Shown here: positions 7,609 to 14,974 of the stretch, piece by piece
How the letters are laid out: every line of letters begins with the position of its first letter
Position numbering within the stretch: position 1 is the first letter of the stretch
DNA from: an uncultured Lewinella sp.
GTDB taxonomy: Bacteria; Bacteroidota; Bacteroidia; Chitinophagales; Saprospiraceae
Length of the DNA stretch: 33,368 nt
Direction: 5' to 3'
Assembly (NCBI GenBank): GCA_913057785.1
Contig: CAJXPD010000101.1
Location: 1-33,368, forward strand
The notes under the pieces: generated by a model
What the model was told of the DNA's origin: nothing
Seen by the model: the letters and a program-made list of their open reading frames with translations, nothing else
Database searches by the model: none
Made by a program: the position numbers and the translations under genes

Positions 7609-9126
7609 TCACCAACGATACCTCACCTCCAGTCCTAAACCAAATTGTGGTTCGACAAATGGGGTACCAGTAATGATGAAGCTGGGACCTACGCTCCAAT
7701 TTGGAGCCGGCAAATACTGCATTCCGAATTCAAAATAATAACCAGGAAAATTAGTACTGGAAGTAGTGCTGGTAGCTGTACTCACCTCATCGATGCCCAT
7801 GCTAGGCCAGACAAACCGTAACTCGTTTCGATAGGTATTGGCCATTACGTTGAAGACGCTCAGGCCGATATAGGGCTGAAAACGTTGTCGGCGAAAAAAG
7901 GTGTATTGCAGTCCAAGCTCTGCCAACAGATTGGTGCTTCGACTATTATTGGTAAAATAAACCACATCGGGTCTGCTGGGGATCTGGTTGATCAAGCTTC
8001 TGGGTGTTTTATCATTGATGGTAGCAATCAATAAACTCCCCTTGATACCAAAGCCTTTACCCAGGTCTCGATATACTGCAAAACGGTAGAAGTTGAAGTT
8101 TTGGGCTACCTTACCCCGAGCAGTTGTCGTACCGTCTGTATAGAAATCAAGGACACTGCCATCAGGCCTCGTAATGGCTCCTTTAAATGCGTCTACCATC
8201 TCCTCTGTGCTATAGTAAAGCAGAACCCCTTGGTAGCTGGCGGGAATCGTTCCGACACCAAATGCTGCCTGCCATCGACCACTGATCCTTTCACGCTCCC
8301 AAGCATTGATCTCTTCTCCAAGAATAGTTGATCCATAAACAGGAGCGCCCAACATCGTCTGCATAGTAGTCATAGGACTTTTAGTTGGTTTCGAAGGAGC
8401 AGAACGTAGGTAAGGTTTACGACTTGATCGTTTTTTCGGGCTACTGGTTTGTACCACACTTTTGGAGGTCGTTGATTGAACGGTTGTCTCTCCTTTTGAT
8501 TCTACTGCTATACTTGGTAAGGCTGGAGTGGGCGTGATCACTGGAGTTCCAGCCAACTCAGCGGGTGCTACCTCTGCTTTGAGCGTCTCTTCCTCCACTT
8601 GATCGAACGTATTCTCGGTATTGACTTCTTCAGAAGTACCAACAGATGTAGTAATCTTGCTCAAGTTTGCAGGGGTACCTTGGGGCTCGGTGGTTGTCAC
8701 AACCACTCCAGCTGGTGTGGTGGAGCTTGGACTGGCCACAGCAATTTTCGAGTGCGTTTCTTGAGTAGTCCCGGTAAGCTGGTCCGCTGGCGCCACTACC
8801 TCAGCCTTCTGCTGGGTCTGAACTTCACCTGGACCTGACTTAAGCTGTTGTGTCGTCGCATGAGACGCTATCGGCGCAGCATCAATTACTGCCTCCTCCT
8901 CGCTGACCAATGAGCTTTCTGAGGGTTGGCTGAGTATAAGTCCTAATCCTGCTCCGGCTAGCAAGACAATTGCGAAGCTCCACCAGAACGGTAGCCAGCG
9001 TCTTTTCTTCTTTTGATCTAATGCCGTGGCCAGGCGATCCCATCCGGCCTGGTCTACTTCGAAATGCCGATCGCGGTATCCGCTCTCCTTGAAAAAATCG
9101 GCAATATGTTCCATATTATCGCTCAT
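7609..9126 (-). CDS. sigma-coupled single-span protein with C-terminal beta-barrel domain
   Basis: Residues 1-43 are charged and helical with a KKKRR end, like the cytoplasmic part of an anti-sigma factor. One hydrophobic helix lies at ~44-66. About 180 residues rich in T, S, V, A and P follow as an extended periplasmic linker. The last ~230 residues alternate polar and aromatic strands (FGIKGSLLIATIND, RFQPYIGLSVFNV, YYFEFGMQYLPAPNWSVGPSF) and end in YRW, the terminal aromatic expected of outer-membrane barrels. Its ATG overlaps the sigma-factor stop by one base (TAATG), so translation is coupled. The context suggests it controls that sigma factor, with the barrel as sensor. The barrel could instead be a soluble periplasmic beta-domain. 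Confidence 0.8.
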   Translation of the reverse strand: MSDNMEHIADFFKESGYRDRHFEVDQAGWDRLATALDQKKKRRWLPFWWSFAIVLLAGAGLGLILSQPSESSLVSEEEAVIDAAPIASHATTQQLKSGPGEVQTQQKAEVVAPADQLTGTTQETHSKIAVASPSSTTPAGVVVTTTEPQGTPANLSKITTSVGTSEEVNTENTFDQVEEETLKAEVAPAELAGTPVITPTPALPSIAVESKGETTVQSTTSKSVVQTSSPKKRSSRKPYLRSAPSKPTKSPMTTMQTMLGAPVYGSTILGEEINAWERERISGRWQAAFGVGTIPASYQGVLLYYSTEEMVDAFKGAITRPDGSVLDFYTDGTTTARGKVAQNFNFYRFAVYRDLGKGFGIKGSLLIATINDKTPRSLINQIPSRPDVVYFTNNSRSTNLLAELGLQYTFFRRQRFQPYIGLSVFNVMANTYRNELRFVWPSMGIDEVSTATSTTSSTNFPGYYFEFGMQYLPAPNWSVGPSFIITGTPFVEPQFGLGLEVRYRW

Positions 9127-9695
9127 TATGCTTTTGCTTTTTTGTGGCCAAGCTCAAAGAATGGTCCCATCAGTCGCTGCAACTTCTGCTTGGCTTTGGA
9201 TAAATTTGATTTAGACGTCCCAATACTAACACCCAATTCCTCTGCTATTTCGGCATGGGTATACCCCTCCATAACGTGTAGATTGAATACCATTCGGTAA
9301 GCAGGGGGAAGCACCTGTAATAGTTTCCAAGCATCTTCCTTGCTCAGTTTCCTAATAGCTTCATTCTCGATCTTATTGGCGGTAGGCAATGAGATCAGGC
9401 GGGCTTCTTTGTTGGCTTTGTGGTGCTTTCGGAAATAATCTATGGCTGACCGGATGATGATCTGTCTAAACCAAGATCTAAAAGGAGCTTCGAAGCGGTA
9501 TTGTTGGATGCGGTCGAACACTTTTAGAAAGCCATCGTGCAGCATTTCTTCCGCTTCCTCTCGGTTTTTCGCATAGTGCAGGGCTACGGTCAAGCCGTAG
9601 CTATAGAAATGCTGATACAGCTGCTTCTGGGCTGATCGCCGTCCTCGGCGGCAATCCTGAATTACTTGTTTTAGTTCTTCTTGTTTTATCGGCAT
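9126..9695 (-). CDS. ECF RNA polymerase sigma factor
   Basis: Sigma-70 family, extracytoplasmic-function group. Region 2 is at ~20-90, seen in LYQHFYSYGLTVALHYAKNR, EEMLHDGFLKVFDRI and FRSWFRQIIIRSAIDYFRK. Region 4 is at ~125-180, seen in LQVLPPAYRMVFNLHVMEGY then THAEIAEELGVSIGTSKSNL, a clear helix-turn-helix. Regions 1.1 and 3 are absent, as usual for this class. It is the first gene of a two-gene unit with the membrane protein that overlaps its stop codon. I see no strong TAnnTTTG box upstream, which would fit autoregulation by its own product. Confidence 0.94.
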   Translation of the reverse strand: MPIKQEELKQVIQDCRRGRRSAQKQLYQHFYSYGLTVALHYAKNREEAEEMLHDGFLKVFDRIQQYRFEAPFRSWFRQIIIRSAIDYFRKHHKANKEARLISLPTANKIENEAIRKLSKEDAWKLLQVLPPAYRMVFNLHVMEGYTHAEIAEELGVSIGTSKSNLSKAKQKLQRLMGPFFELGHKKAKA

Positions 9696-9760
9696 ATTGG
9701 TTGGTTGAACCTATGGGCGTTGAAGGGGTTTAAGATTATTTTCCACATACTTCCTGCACT

Positions 9761-10312
9761 TTAAAGCTTATCATGTTCTACCCTAATTCTAAAGGATCCA
9801 TTTTTGAGCTCTTTCCACCTGCTACCTTTGGCTCGCGCAATACCATCGAAGGTGCCGACCAAGAAGCCTTCGTCATCCCAGGACTCGATGATCATATTGA
9901 TCATCCCACAATATTTGACCTCCTTGGAAGTGCCATAGTTTTCGTAGAATTGCAATTCAACTTGACGGCAGTAGCCTTCGTGTACTCCTTCCTCAAAAAT
10001 CAGGGGATATTCATCCTGCAAAAGTCTTCCTTGAGAAACATAGATATGCATGGCCGTCTTGCCATCCCTACTCTGGCGGATCAAATTGAGTTGATCCAAT
10101 GGTAAGGGGTTATTCGGTAACTCAGCGTAGTAGTATATGTTTCCAAAACTATTACCAAGAAGGGTGGCTAAGTATACGTCCTCTCCATTGACTTCAGCTT
10201 GGAGATACTGCCCATCTAAGGTATGACCGATCCTAACGTAGGATTCTTTTTCGCAAGCGCTAAGGAGGCCCCAAGTGGCCAGGCATAAAAATGAGTAAAC
10301 AAAAGTTTTCAT
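9761..10312 (-). CDS. hypothetical lipoprotein
   Basis: A 19-residue signal sequence ends in the lipobox LLSAC, with the acylated cysteine at C20. The following EKE is acidic/basic, somewhat like a Bacteroidota surface-export signal. The mature part (~160 residues) is mostly beta: repeated short strands such as YLQAEVNGEDVYLATLLG and QVELQFYENYG, and a FLVGTFDGIA strand near the end. No catalytic motif or named domain is recognised. It lies 65 bp upstream of the ECF sigma gene on the same strand and is divergent from the TPR lipoprotein. A small secreted binding or structural protein is the most that can be said. Confidence 0.8.
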   Translation of the reverse strand: MKTFVYSFLCLATWGLLSACEKESYVRIGHTLDGQYLQAEVNGEDVYLATLLGNSFGNIYYYAELPNNPLPLDQLNLIRQSRDGKTAMHIYVSQGRLLQDEYPLIFEEGVHEGYCRQVELQFYENYGTSKEVKYCGMINMIIESWDDEGFLVGTFDGIARAKGSRWKELKNGSFRIRVEHDKL

Positions 10313-10426
10313 AGCTTCTCTGTTAAAATGTTGATTTACTATCTTGACGATAGATTTCCCTCAAGGGGTTGCCTTGTCCTAAATTTCTTTCCGGCAAGGT
10401 CCTATTCCAACACCAATCACATTCGT

Positions 10427-11401
10427 ATGAAAAAAGCTACTTACCTCCTCGTCTGCTGCCTCTTGGCCCTTCTTTATGCTTGTGGCCCCACTGATGCCCC
10501 ATCAACTGCCACGGAGGAACCCACGGAAACCAAAACACCGGAAGCCATCTCCCTGGACGGCCGGGACCTTTTTCCTCCACCAGAATCTCCAGCTGGTCAA
10601 CAGAAAAAGGATAGTCTGCTAGCCATAGCTCAAGGCAATTTTGACGCAGATGCTCAAAACCTGGACAATATCATCTGGTTGGGCAGACGGCTGGCCTATT
10701 TGAGTAGATACAAAGAAGCCATCAAAGTGTTCACGGAAGGCATGATTGTGCACCCAAACGCGCCTGAACTCTACCGACATCGGGGACATCGCTACATTTC
10801 AACCCGTCAATTTGATCAGGCTATTGCAGATTTTGAAAAGGCGGCCAGCTTGGCGGAAGGAAGAGATATCGAGATCGAGCCGGATGGTTTGCCTAATAAA
10901 TTAAACATTCCCCTATCAAGCCTACAATTCAACATCTGGTATCATTGGGGGTTGGCTTATTATCTGAAAGGAGACTTTGAAAAGGCAGCTCAATTGTACG
11001 AAGAGTGCATGGACTATTCAATCAATCCTGACCTCCTGACCGCTACTACTGACTGGTTATACATGACTTATCGCAGGTTGGGTAAAACTGCAGAGGCGGA
11101 GCAACTACTGGTTCCTATTACCGCTGATTTAGAAATCATAGAAAACAATAGCTATCTAAATCGCCTCCTTATGTATAAGGGAGAAAAATCACCTACCGAT
11201 CTACTGGACCTGAACAATACAGACCCGGAGCAATTACTAAATATTGTCACGCAAGGCTATGGTGTTGGCAATTGGTACCTGTATAACGGAGATGAAGCGC
11301 AGGCAAAAGCAGTATTTGAAAAAATCCTAGCCACTACCTACTGGTCCGCTTTTGGTTACGTCGCAGCAGAGGCAGACCAAGTTAGACTCGGTACAGATTA
11401 G
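10427..11401 (+). CDS. TPR-containing lipoprotein
   Basis: Starts at ATG 10427 (MKKATYLL). The open frame extends 33 codons upstream, but only this start gives a proper lipoprotein signal with C19 in LLYAC. A T/P/E-rich linker (to ~50) precedes tetratricopeptide repeats, visible as LAYLSRYKEAIKVFTEGMIV and RGHRYISTRQFDQAIADFEK, and again as WGLAYYLKGDFEKAAQLYEE around residues 195-215. The protein should sit lipid-anchored in the envelope and act as a protein-protein scaffold. It is divergent from the 183-residue lipoprotein gene across 114 bp, which contains TAAATTTC, one base off the -7 consensus. The specific partner is unknown. Confidence 0.85.
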   Translation: MKKATYLLVCCLLALLYACGPTDAPSTATEEPTETKTPEAISLDGRDLFPPPESPAGQQKKDSLLAIAQGNFDADAQNLDNIIWLGRRLAYLSRYKEAIKVFTEGMIVHPNAPELYRHRGHRYISTRQFDQAIADFEKAASLAEGRDIEIEPDGLPNKLNIPLSSLQFNIWYHWGLAYYLKGDFEKAAQLYEECMDYSINPDLLTATTDWLYMTYRRLGKTAEAEQLLVPITADLEIIENNSYLNRLLMYKGEKSPTDLLDLNNTDPEQLLNIVTQGYGVGNWYLYNGDEAQAKAVFEKILATTYWSAFGYVAAEADQVRLGTD

Positions 11402-11795
11402 CTCATTATTTGGTCCTACGGCAATTTTTGTGTTTAAGGTTGTCCAAATTGGAAACCTTTCCCACATTTTTGGCGTATTTTCAATTGCAAGCAAACCGCC
11501 AACAAAGGCTGAACCCGTCGATTCATAGTTTTTCTTGAATCAGAATAATGCAAGTTGCGATTCATTCAAAGGAGCCCTAATGCGTCAGATATTTACGGCA
11601 AAACCCCAGCTCTTGGCTGTGTTTTTTGCAAAATCGTCTTTTTTTGAGCTCATTCATCGCAACTTGAGTTAAATTAGCTAATCCTTACAGTTATCCCCTA
11701 GTTATACAAAGGCCAAAACCCTAGCGATCCTTTATCGCTGATATACCTATTCACAGACCTTACGGCCCAAGACTTTAAAAACAACATACTGAGAA

Positions 11796-11845
11796 GCTGC
11801 CTTGAAACTACTAGAAAATTCTATTGTTACTAGTTTCAAAACAGC
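11796..11845. repeat. 13-bp hairpin just upstream of OmpA-gene promoter box
   Basis: GCTG (11796-11799) and TTGAAACTA (11802-11810) pair with TAGTTTCAA (11831-11839) and CAGC (11842-11845), with a 2x2 internal loop and a 20-nt loop. It overlaps the place where the -33 element should be, so it could be a regulator site as well as a hairpin. Confidence 0.6.
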
Positions 11846-11866
11846 CTCGTAGAAAACTTACCTTTG
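11834..11866 (+). promoter_or_regulatory. promoter for TPR–PD40–OmpA gene
   Basis: TACCTTTG at 11859-11866 matches the -7 consensus TAnnTTTG exactly. A TTTC at 11834-11837 stands 21 bp upstream in place of the -33 TTTG. Start of transcription is expected near 11873, about 65 nt before the first ATG. Confidence 0.55.
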
Positions 11867-11936
11867 CAGAGAAGCTATCTGAACATAACAGCTGACTAAT
11901 GATGGTCTGCCCTTAGCTTCTAGCAAGTACTTGTAC

Positions 11937-13958
11937 ATGTTAAATTATTTACCCATGTCTCCAAGAATCCTATCTCTTTTTATTGGAATGATGCTATTGA
12001 CCGGCGTGTCTATGGCGCAACAGAAGACGTTTAAATCTCCAACAGCAGCCACGAAGTTGTACCAAAAAGGAACCGAGGCCTTGCTGAAGAAGAATTATAA
12101 TCAGGCGATCCGCCAGTTCAAAAGGGCCCTGGACATTAGTCCGGGTCTATATGCTGCCCACCGAGGAATTGGAGCGGCCTTTGTAATGCTTAACGAATAT
12201 CCCAAAGCAGCTGAGCATTACGAAAAGACGCTCTATGCTGATCCCAATTTTTCGCGCACCTTATACTACGAGACAGCAGATGCTTTCTATAAATCGGGAG
12301 AATACAGTAAGGCGCTAGATTACTATTACCGTTTCAGCTACTTGCAAAATAGTGATAGTAGCAGCTTTGCGCTAAATTTGGATAAAGAGGCGGAAGCAGA
12401 GTTGAGATATATCGAACAGCTTGATCAAAGTATCACTGCGTGTAAAATGGCTATGGATTCTGTGGAGTTTATCAACTTAACTACCGTAAATAACCTGGGA
12501 GCTAGTATCAACTCCGAATTCAACGACTATTTCCCGATGCTCCTCAATGGAGAACAAACCCTTTACTTCAACCGCCAAAAGGCCATCTTCCAAGATGAAG
12601 ACCTTTTCACCAGTGAATACAGAAATGGTAAATGGCAAAAGGCTAAGTCCGTTGGAAATTTCAATACAAGAAATCCTGAAGGAATGGTCTCCATGGTCCG
12701 GGACGGACGCCGGATCTACTTCACAGCCTGCCGACGAAAAAACGTACAAGGGCCCTGTGATATCTGGGAAGCATTGATATCAGAACAGAAGATTGTCGAT
12801 ATCAAGAGTATCGATGGATTGACGAATTCTGAGGATTGGGAGGGACAAGCGAGTATCAGCTGTGATGGTAGCACTATTTACTTTGCTAGTAATAGAGCAG
12901 GAGGAGTCGGTTTATTTGATCTCTGGTACAGTAAGCTACAAACCGATGGAACCTGGTCAGAACCTAAAAACCTAGGACCAGACATCAATACACCGGGTTA
13001 CGAAGAAGCTCCCTACATCTCCAATGACGGCAATACCTTGTACTTTACTTCTGACGGTCACCCAGGAATGGGGCAGAAAGATATCTACATGAGTTGGCGG
13101 GACTACAAGACTGGCAAATGGAATAAACCGATCAACCTCGGGCGCCCGGTAAATTCAGCCTTCGACGATATGGGACTATTCCTTTCTGCCGACAATAAAT
13201 CTGGCTACTTCGCTTCCAACCGGACAGGAGGCTTTGGTGCTATGGATATCTATCACTTTGACTTGTCAAAATCGCTCCATAGCGACCCTATCACCTTTGT
13301 GGAAGGCTATGTAATCGACTCTCTAAATGGGGAACCGATACCAAGTATTTTGGAGATCAACGGCCGAGATCCTATCGCGACAGATGCTAGTGGTCGCTTC
13401 TTCATCTGTGCAGGGGCCGACGAGGTACTCGACCTGGAAGTACAGCAGGATGCCTATTACCCTTATCACAATACTTTCCCCATTCCTGAATGGGACAACA
13501 AGGAACTCTATCCTATTACTTTGCAGCTACAACCTTACTTAGTTCCTAAGGCTCCTCCAACAGCTCCAGAACCAGAGCCGGAGGTTGACTCCACCGTAGT
13601 CAATGTGATTAAGGCCCCACTAACAGAAGAGTTTACCCATACCGTCTACTATGATTTTGATAAGTTTGAGATGTCTGTCAATGAGTTAAATCTCTTGGAA
13701 GGCTTTTACAAGTTCATCAAGAGTAAAAATATCATTCGAGCGGAGATCATCGGCTACTCTGATAATGTAGGAGAAGACATGTATAACTTGGTGCTTTCGG
13801 AAAAGCGGGCCAAAAACATTGCCATTTATCTCCGGGAAGGTAATATAGATATTGACCAGATATATATTGAGGGTAAAGGAGAGATCAAGGATGACAATCC
13901 AAAGCGTCTAAACCGTAGAGTACACATCAAAGTGATTGTACAAAACGACGGCAAATAA
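11937..13958 (+). CDS. TPR–PD40–OmpA envelope protein, PorE-like
   Basis: Exported envelope protein. A signal peptide ends near MAQQK. TPR repeats occupy ~30-140 (GTEALLKKNYNQAIRQFKRA, KAAEHYEKTLYADPNF). A PD40/WD40-like propeller spans ~175-430, with blades such as DGSTIYFASNRAGGVGLFDLW and GNTLYFTSDGHPGMGQKDIY. A carboxypeptidase-regulatory-like domain lies at ~440-520. A proline/glutamate linker leads to a C-terminal OmpA peptidoglycan-binding domain (~560-670, VYYDFDKFEMS, GYSDNVGEDMYN, NRRVHIKV). This is the domain order of the type IX secretion component PorE, although no lipobox cysteine is present. The frame opens at a TTG (11931); I prefer ATG 11937, and ATG 11955 also gives a good signal peptide. 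It is monocistronic between a promoter and a terminator. Confidence 0.88.
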   Translation: MLNYLPMSPRILSLFIGMMLLTGVSMAQQKTFKSPTAATKLYQKGTEALLKKNYNQAIRQFKRALDISPGLYAAHRGIGAAFVMLNEYPKAAEHYEKTLYADPNFSRTLYYETADAFYKSGEYSKALDYYYRFSYLQNSDSSSFALNLDKEAEAELRYIEQLDQSITACKMAMDSVEFINLTTVNNLGASINSEFNDYFPMLLNGEQTLYFNRQKAIFQDEDLFTSEYRNGKWQKAKSVGNFNTRNPEGMVSMVRDGRRIYFTACRRKNVQGPCDIWEALISEQKIVDIKSIDGLTNSEDWEGQASISCDGSTIYFASNRAGGVGLFDLWYSKLQTDGTWSEPKNLGPDINTPGYEEAPYISNDGNTLYFTSDGHPGMGQKDIYMSWRDYKTGKWNKPINLGRPVNSAFDDMGLFLSADNKSGYFASNRTGGFGAMDIYHFDLSKSLHSDPITFVEGYVIDSLNGEPIPSILEINGRDPIATDASGRFFICAGADEVLDLEVQQDAYYPYHNTFPIPEWDNKELYPITLQLQPYLVPKAPPTAPEPEPEVDSTVVNVIKAPLTEEFTHTVYYDFDKFEMSVNELNLLEGFYKFIKSKNIIRAEIIGYSDNVGEDMYNLVLSEKRAKNIAIYLREGNIDIDQIYIEGKGEIKDDNPKRLNRRVHIKVIVQNDGK

Positions 13959-13974
13959 CACGCTCCGTCCTCGT

Positions 13975-14023
13975 AATAAACAACCCGAGTAAAGGGCTCT
14001 AGCCTAGACTCGGGTTGTTTATT
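13975..14023. terminator. bidirectional terminator
   Basis: AATAAACAACCCGAGT (13975-13990) and ACTCGGGTTGTTTATT (14008-14023) form a perfect 16-bp stem with AT-rich ends that act as T-tracts on both strands. It lies between the convergent OmpA-family gene and the ArsR–SRPBCC gene. Confidence 0.9.
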
Positions 14024-14043
14024 ATTAGGGATGAGTTCTACTC

Positions 14044-14829
14044 CTATATCTGCTGCACATAGTCCGCCAGGTTCTCAAATACTGATCCCCAACCATTGTA
14101 GAAGCCCATCTCTTCCTGCTGCTTACAGTACTCAGCAGTAGGATGGATCACATTGAATACAAAGTCTGTTTTATCGCCATTTGCAGTAAATAACATTTCC
14201 ATTGTTACGCCTTCGGTCATTGGTTTGAAGTCCGCACTGCTAACAATTCTTTCCATCTCAACAATTTCAGTGTACTGGCCTTCAGTGATAAACTCTCCGC
14301 CATTGGGCATAGCCATTTTATACTTCCAGTTCCCTCCTACTCTAAAGTCATGTTCCAGCACCTCTACGTCCATACCTTTAGGGCCCCACCACTTGGCGAT
14401 ATGTTTTGGGTCAGCCCAAGCTTCCCAGACCAGCTTAAGAGGAGCACTAAAGGTTTTTTCGATAGTTAGGGTACGGTCTTTTGCGGCATCCATTGTACTC
14501 ATCGACATTGTTTTATTATTTGTTTGTAATTGAATCAGGTAATCTTCCAGCGCATCGAAACGATCTTCCCAAAGGTTGCGGAACTGGTCCAGCCACATAA
14601 AGGCCGGGACCAAGGTCTTGGCTTCAATCTCGCAGTACCGCTCCCTTCCCTGCTTGGTAATGCTAATGACCCCACATTCATTAAGGATCTTTAAGTGCTT
14701 AGAAATAGCGGGGCGTGTCAAGTCAAATCGTTCTGCTACGGCATTTACAGTAAGGGTTTCCTTGGCGAGTAGGCCAATGATCTCCCTTCTTACCGGATCG
14801 GCAATAGCTTGAAATACATCTCTTCTCAT
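14044..14829 (-). CDS. ArsR-family regulator fused to SRPBCC (AHSA1-like) domain
   Basis: Residues 1-100 are a winged helix of the ArsR family: FQAIADPVRREIIGLLAKE, then TRPAISKHLKILNECGVI with the recognition helix, then RERYCEIEA. After a short linker, residues ~115-261 form an AHSA1/SRPBCC ligand-binding fold: TLTIEKTFSAPLKLVWEAW, HIAKWWGPKGMDV, FRVGGNWKYKM, and YNGWGSVFENLADYV at the end. In many genomes these two parts are separate adjacent genes; here they are one continuous frame. Methionines at 108, 110 and 113 could also start the second part alone. Twin palindromes over the promoter suggest autorepression by the winged helix. The ligand is unknown. No metal-binding cysteine pair like that of classic ArsR is seen. 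Confidence 0.92.
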   Translation of the reverse strand: MRRDVFQAIADPVRREIIGLLAKETLTVNAVAERFDLTRPAISKHLKILNECGVISITKQGRERYCEIEAKTLVPAFMWLDQFRNLWEDRFDALEDYLIQLQTNNKTMSMSTMDAAKDRTLTIEKTFSAPLKLVWEAWADPKHIAKWWGPKGMDVEVLEHDFRVGGNWKYKMAMPNGGEFITEGQYTEIVEMERIVSSADFKPMTEGVTMEMLFTANGDKTDFVFNVIHPTAEYCKQQEEMGFYNGWGSVFENLADYVQQI

Positions 14830-14836
14830 TGAATAA

Positions 14837-14852
14837 GTAACTGATCGGTTAC
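14837..14852. promoter_or_regulatory. palindromic operator, proximal site
   Basis: GTAACTGATCGGTTAC is a near-perfect 16-bp palindrome, with one asymmetric position. It lies at the expected transcription start of the ArsR–SRPBCC gene and 8 bp from its ATG. It has the same core as the distal site, with centres 26 bp apart, so dimers would bind roughly 2.5 helical turns apart. Confidence 0.75.
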
Positions 14853-14882
14853 AAATTTAAAAGAAACCGATCGGTTACGCAA
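14852..14882 (-). promoter_or_regulatory. ArsR–SRPBCC promoter
   Basis: Read on the minus strand: TTG (14880-14882), a 20-bp spacer, then TAAATTTG (14852-14859), an exact TAnnTTTG box. Transcription should start near 14846, leaving a leader of under 20 nt. The spacer is filled by the distal operator and the start site by the proximal one, so bound repressor would exclude polymerase. Confidence 0.75.
14863..14878. promoter_or_regulatory. palindromic operator, distal site
   Basis: GAAACCGATCGGTTAC shares the ACCGATCGGT palindromic core with the proximal site and sits between the -33 and -7 elements. Two copies of one palindrome over a single promoter next to a winged-helix gene point to direct autoregulation. 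Confidence 0.75.
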
Positions 14883-14913
14883 CAGGTGCGTGTACTTTTT
14901 TCCAAAAAAAATA

Positions 14914-14943
14914 GCCCAGCGGGTGAGTACTCACCCGCTGGGC
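14914..14943 (-). terminator. terminator of the BNR-repeat protein gene
   Basis: A 30-nt perfect palindrome starting GCCCAGCGGGTGAG, whose two 15-nt halves are exact reverse complements. On the minus strand it is followed by TATTTTTTTT. It ends the transcript of the large gene that stops at 14975. It also insulates the ArsR–SRPBCC promoter from read-through. Confidence 0.92.
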
Positions 14944-14974
14944 CAAATGGAACCTACACTCATCCGGTGAGTGA

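Larger units (their letters stand above)
11402..11936 (+). other. 535-bp structured non-coding region
   Basis: No convincing reading frame. Several inverted repeats are visible. A hairpin at 11436-11459 (AAGGTT/AACCTT with CCA/TGG inside) may terminate the lipoprotein gene. An 11-bp perfect long-range pair is CAAGTTGCGAT (11551-11561) with ATCGCAACTTG (11656-11666). A short hairpin, AGCGAT/ATCGCT, lies at 11723-11739. A longer hairpin lies at 11796-11845. The last part carries the promoter for the OmpA-family gene. A non-coding RNA or a decayed mobile repeat is possible; neither is shown. Confidence 0.5.

Noticed and set aside
9773..10105. 110-residue plus-strand frame
   Set aside because: It is antisense to a lipoprotein with a clean signal and lipobox, and its translation has no domain or signal features.
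11551..11666. MITE insertion with target-site duplication
   Set aside because: The 11-bp terminal repeats are clear, but I could not find a convincing direct repeat flanking them, so it is left as an unexplained structured region.
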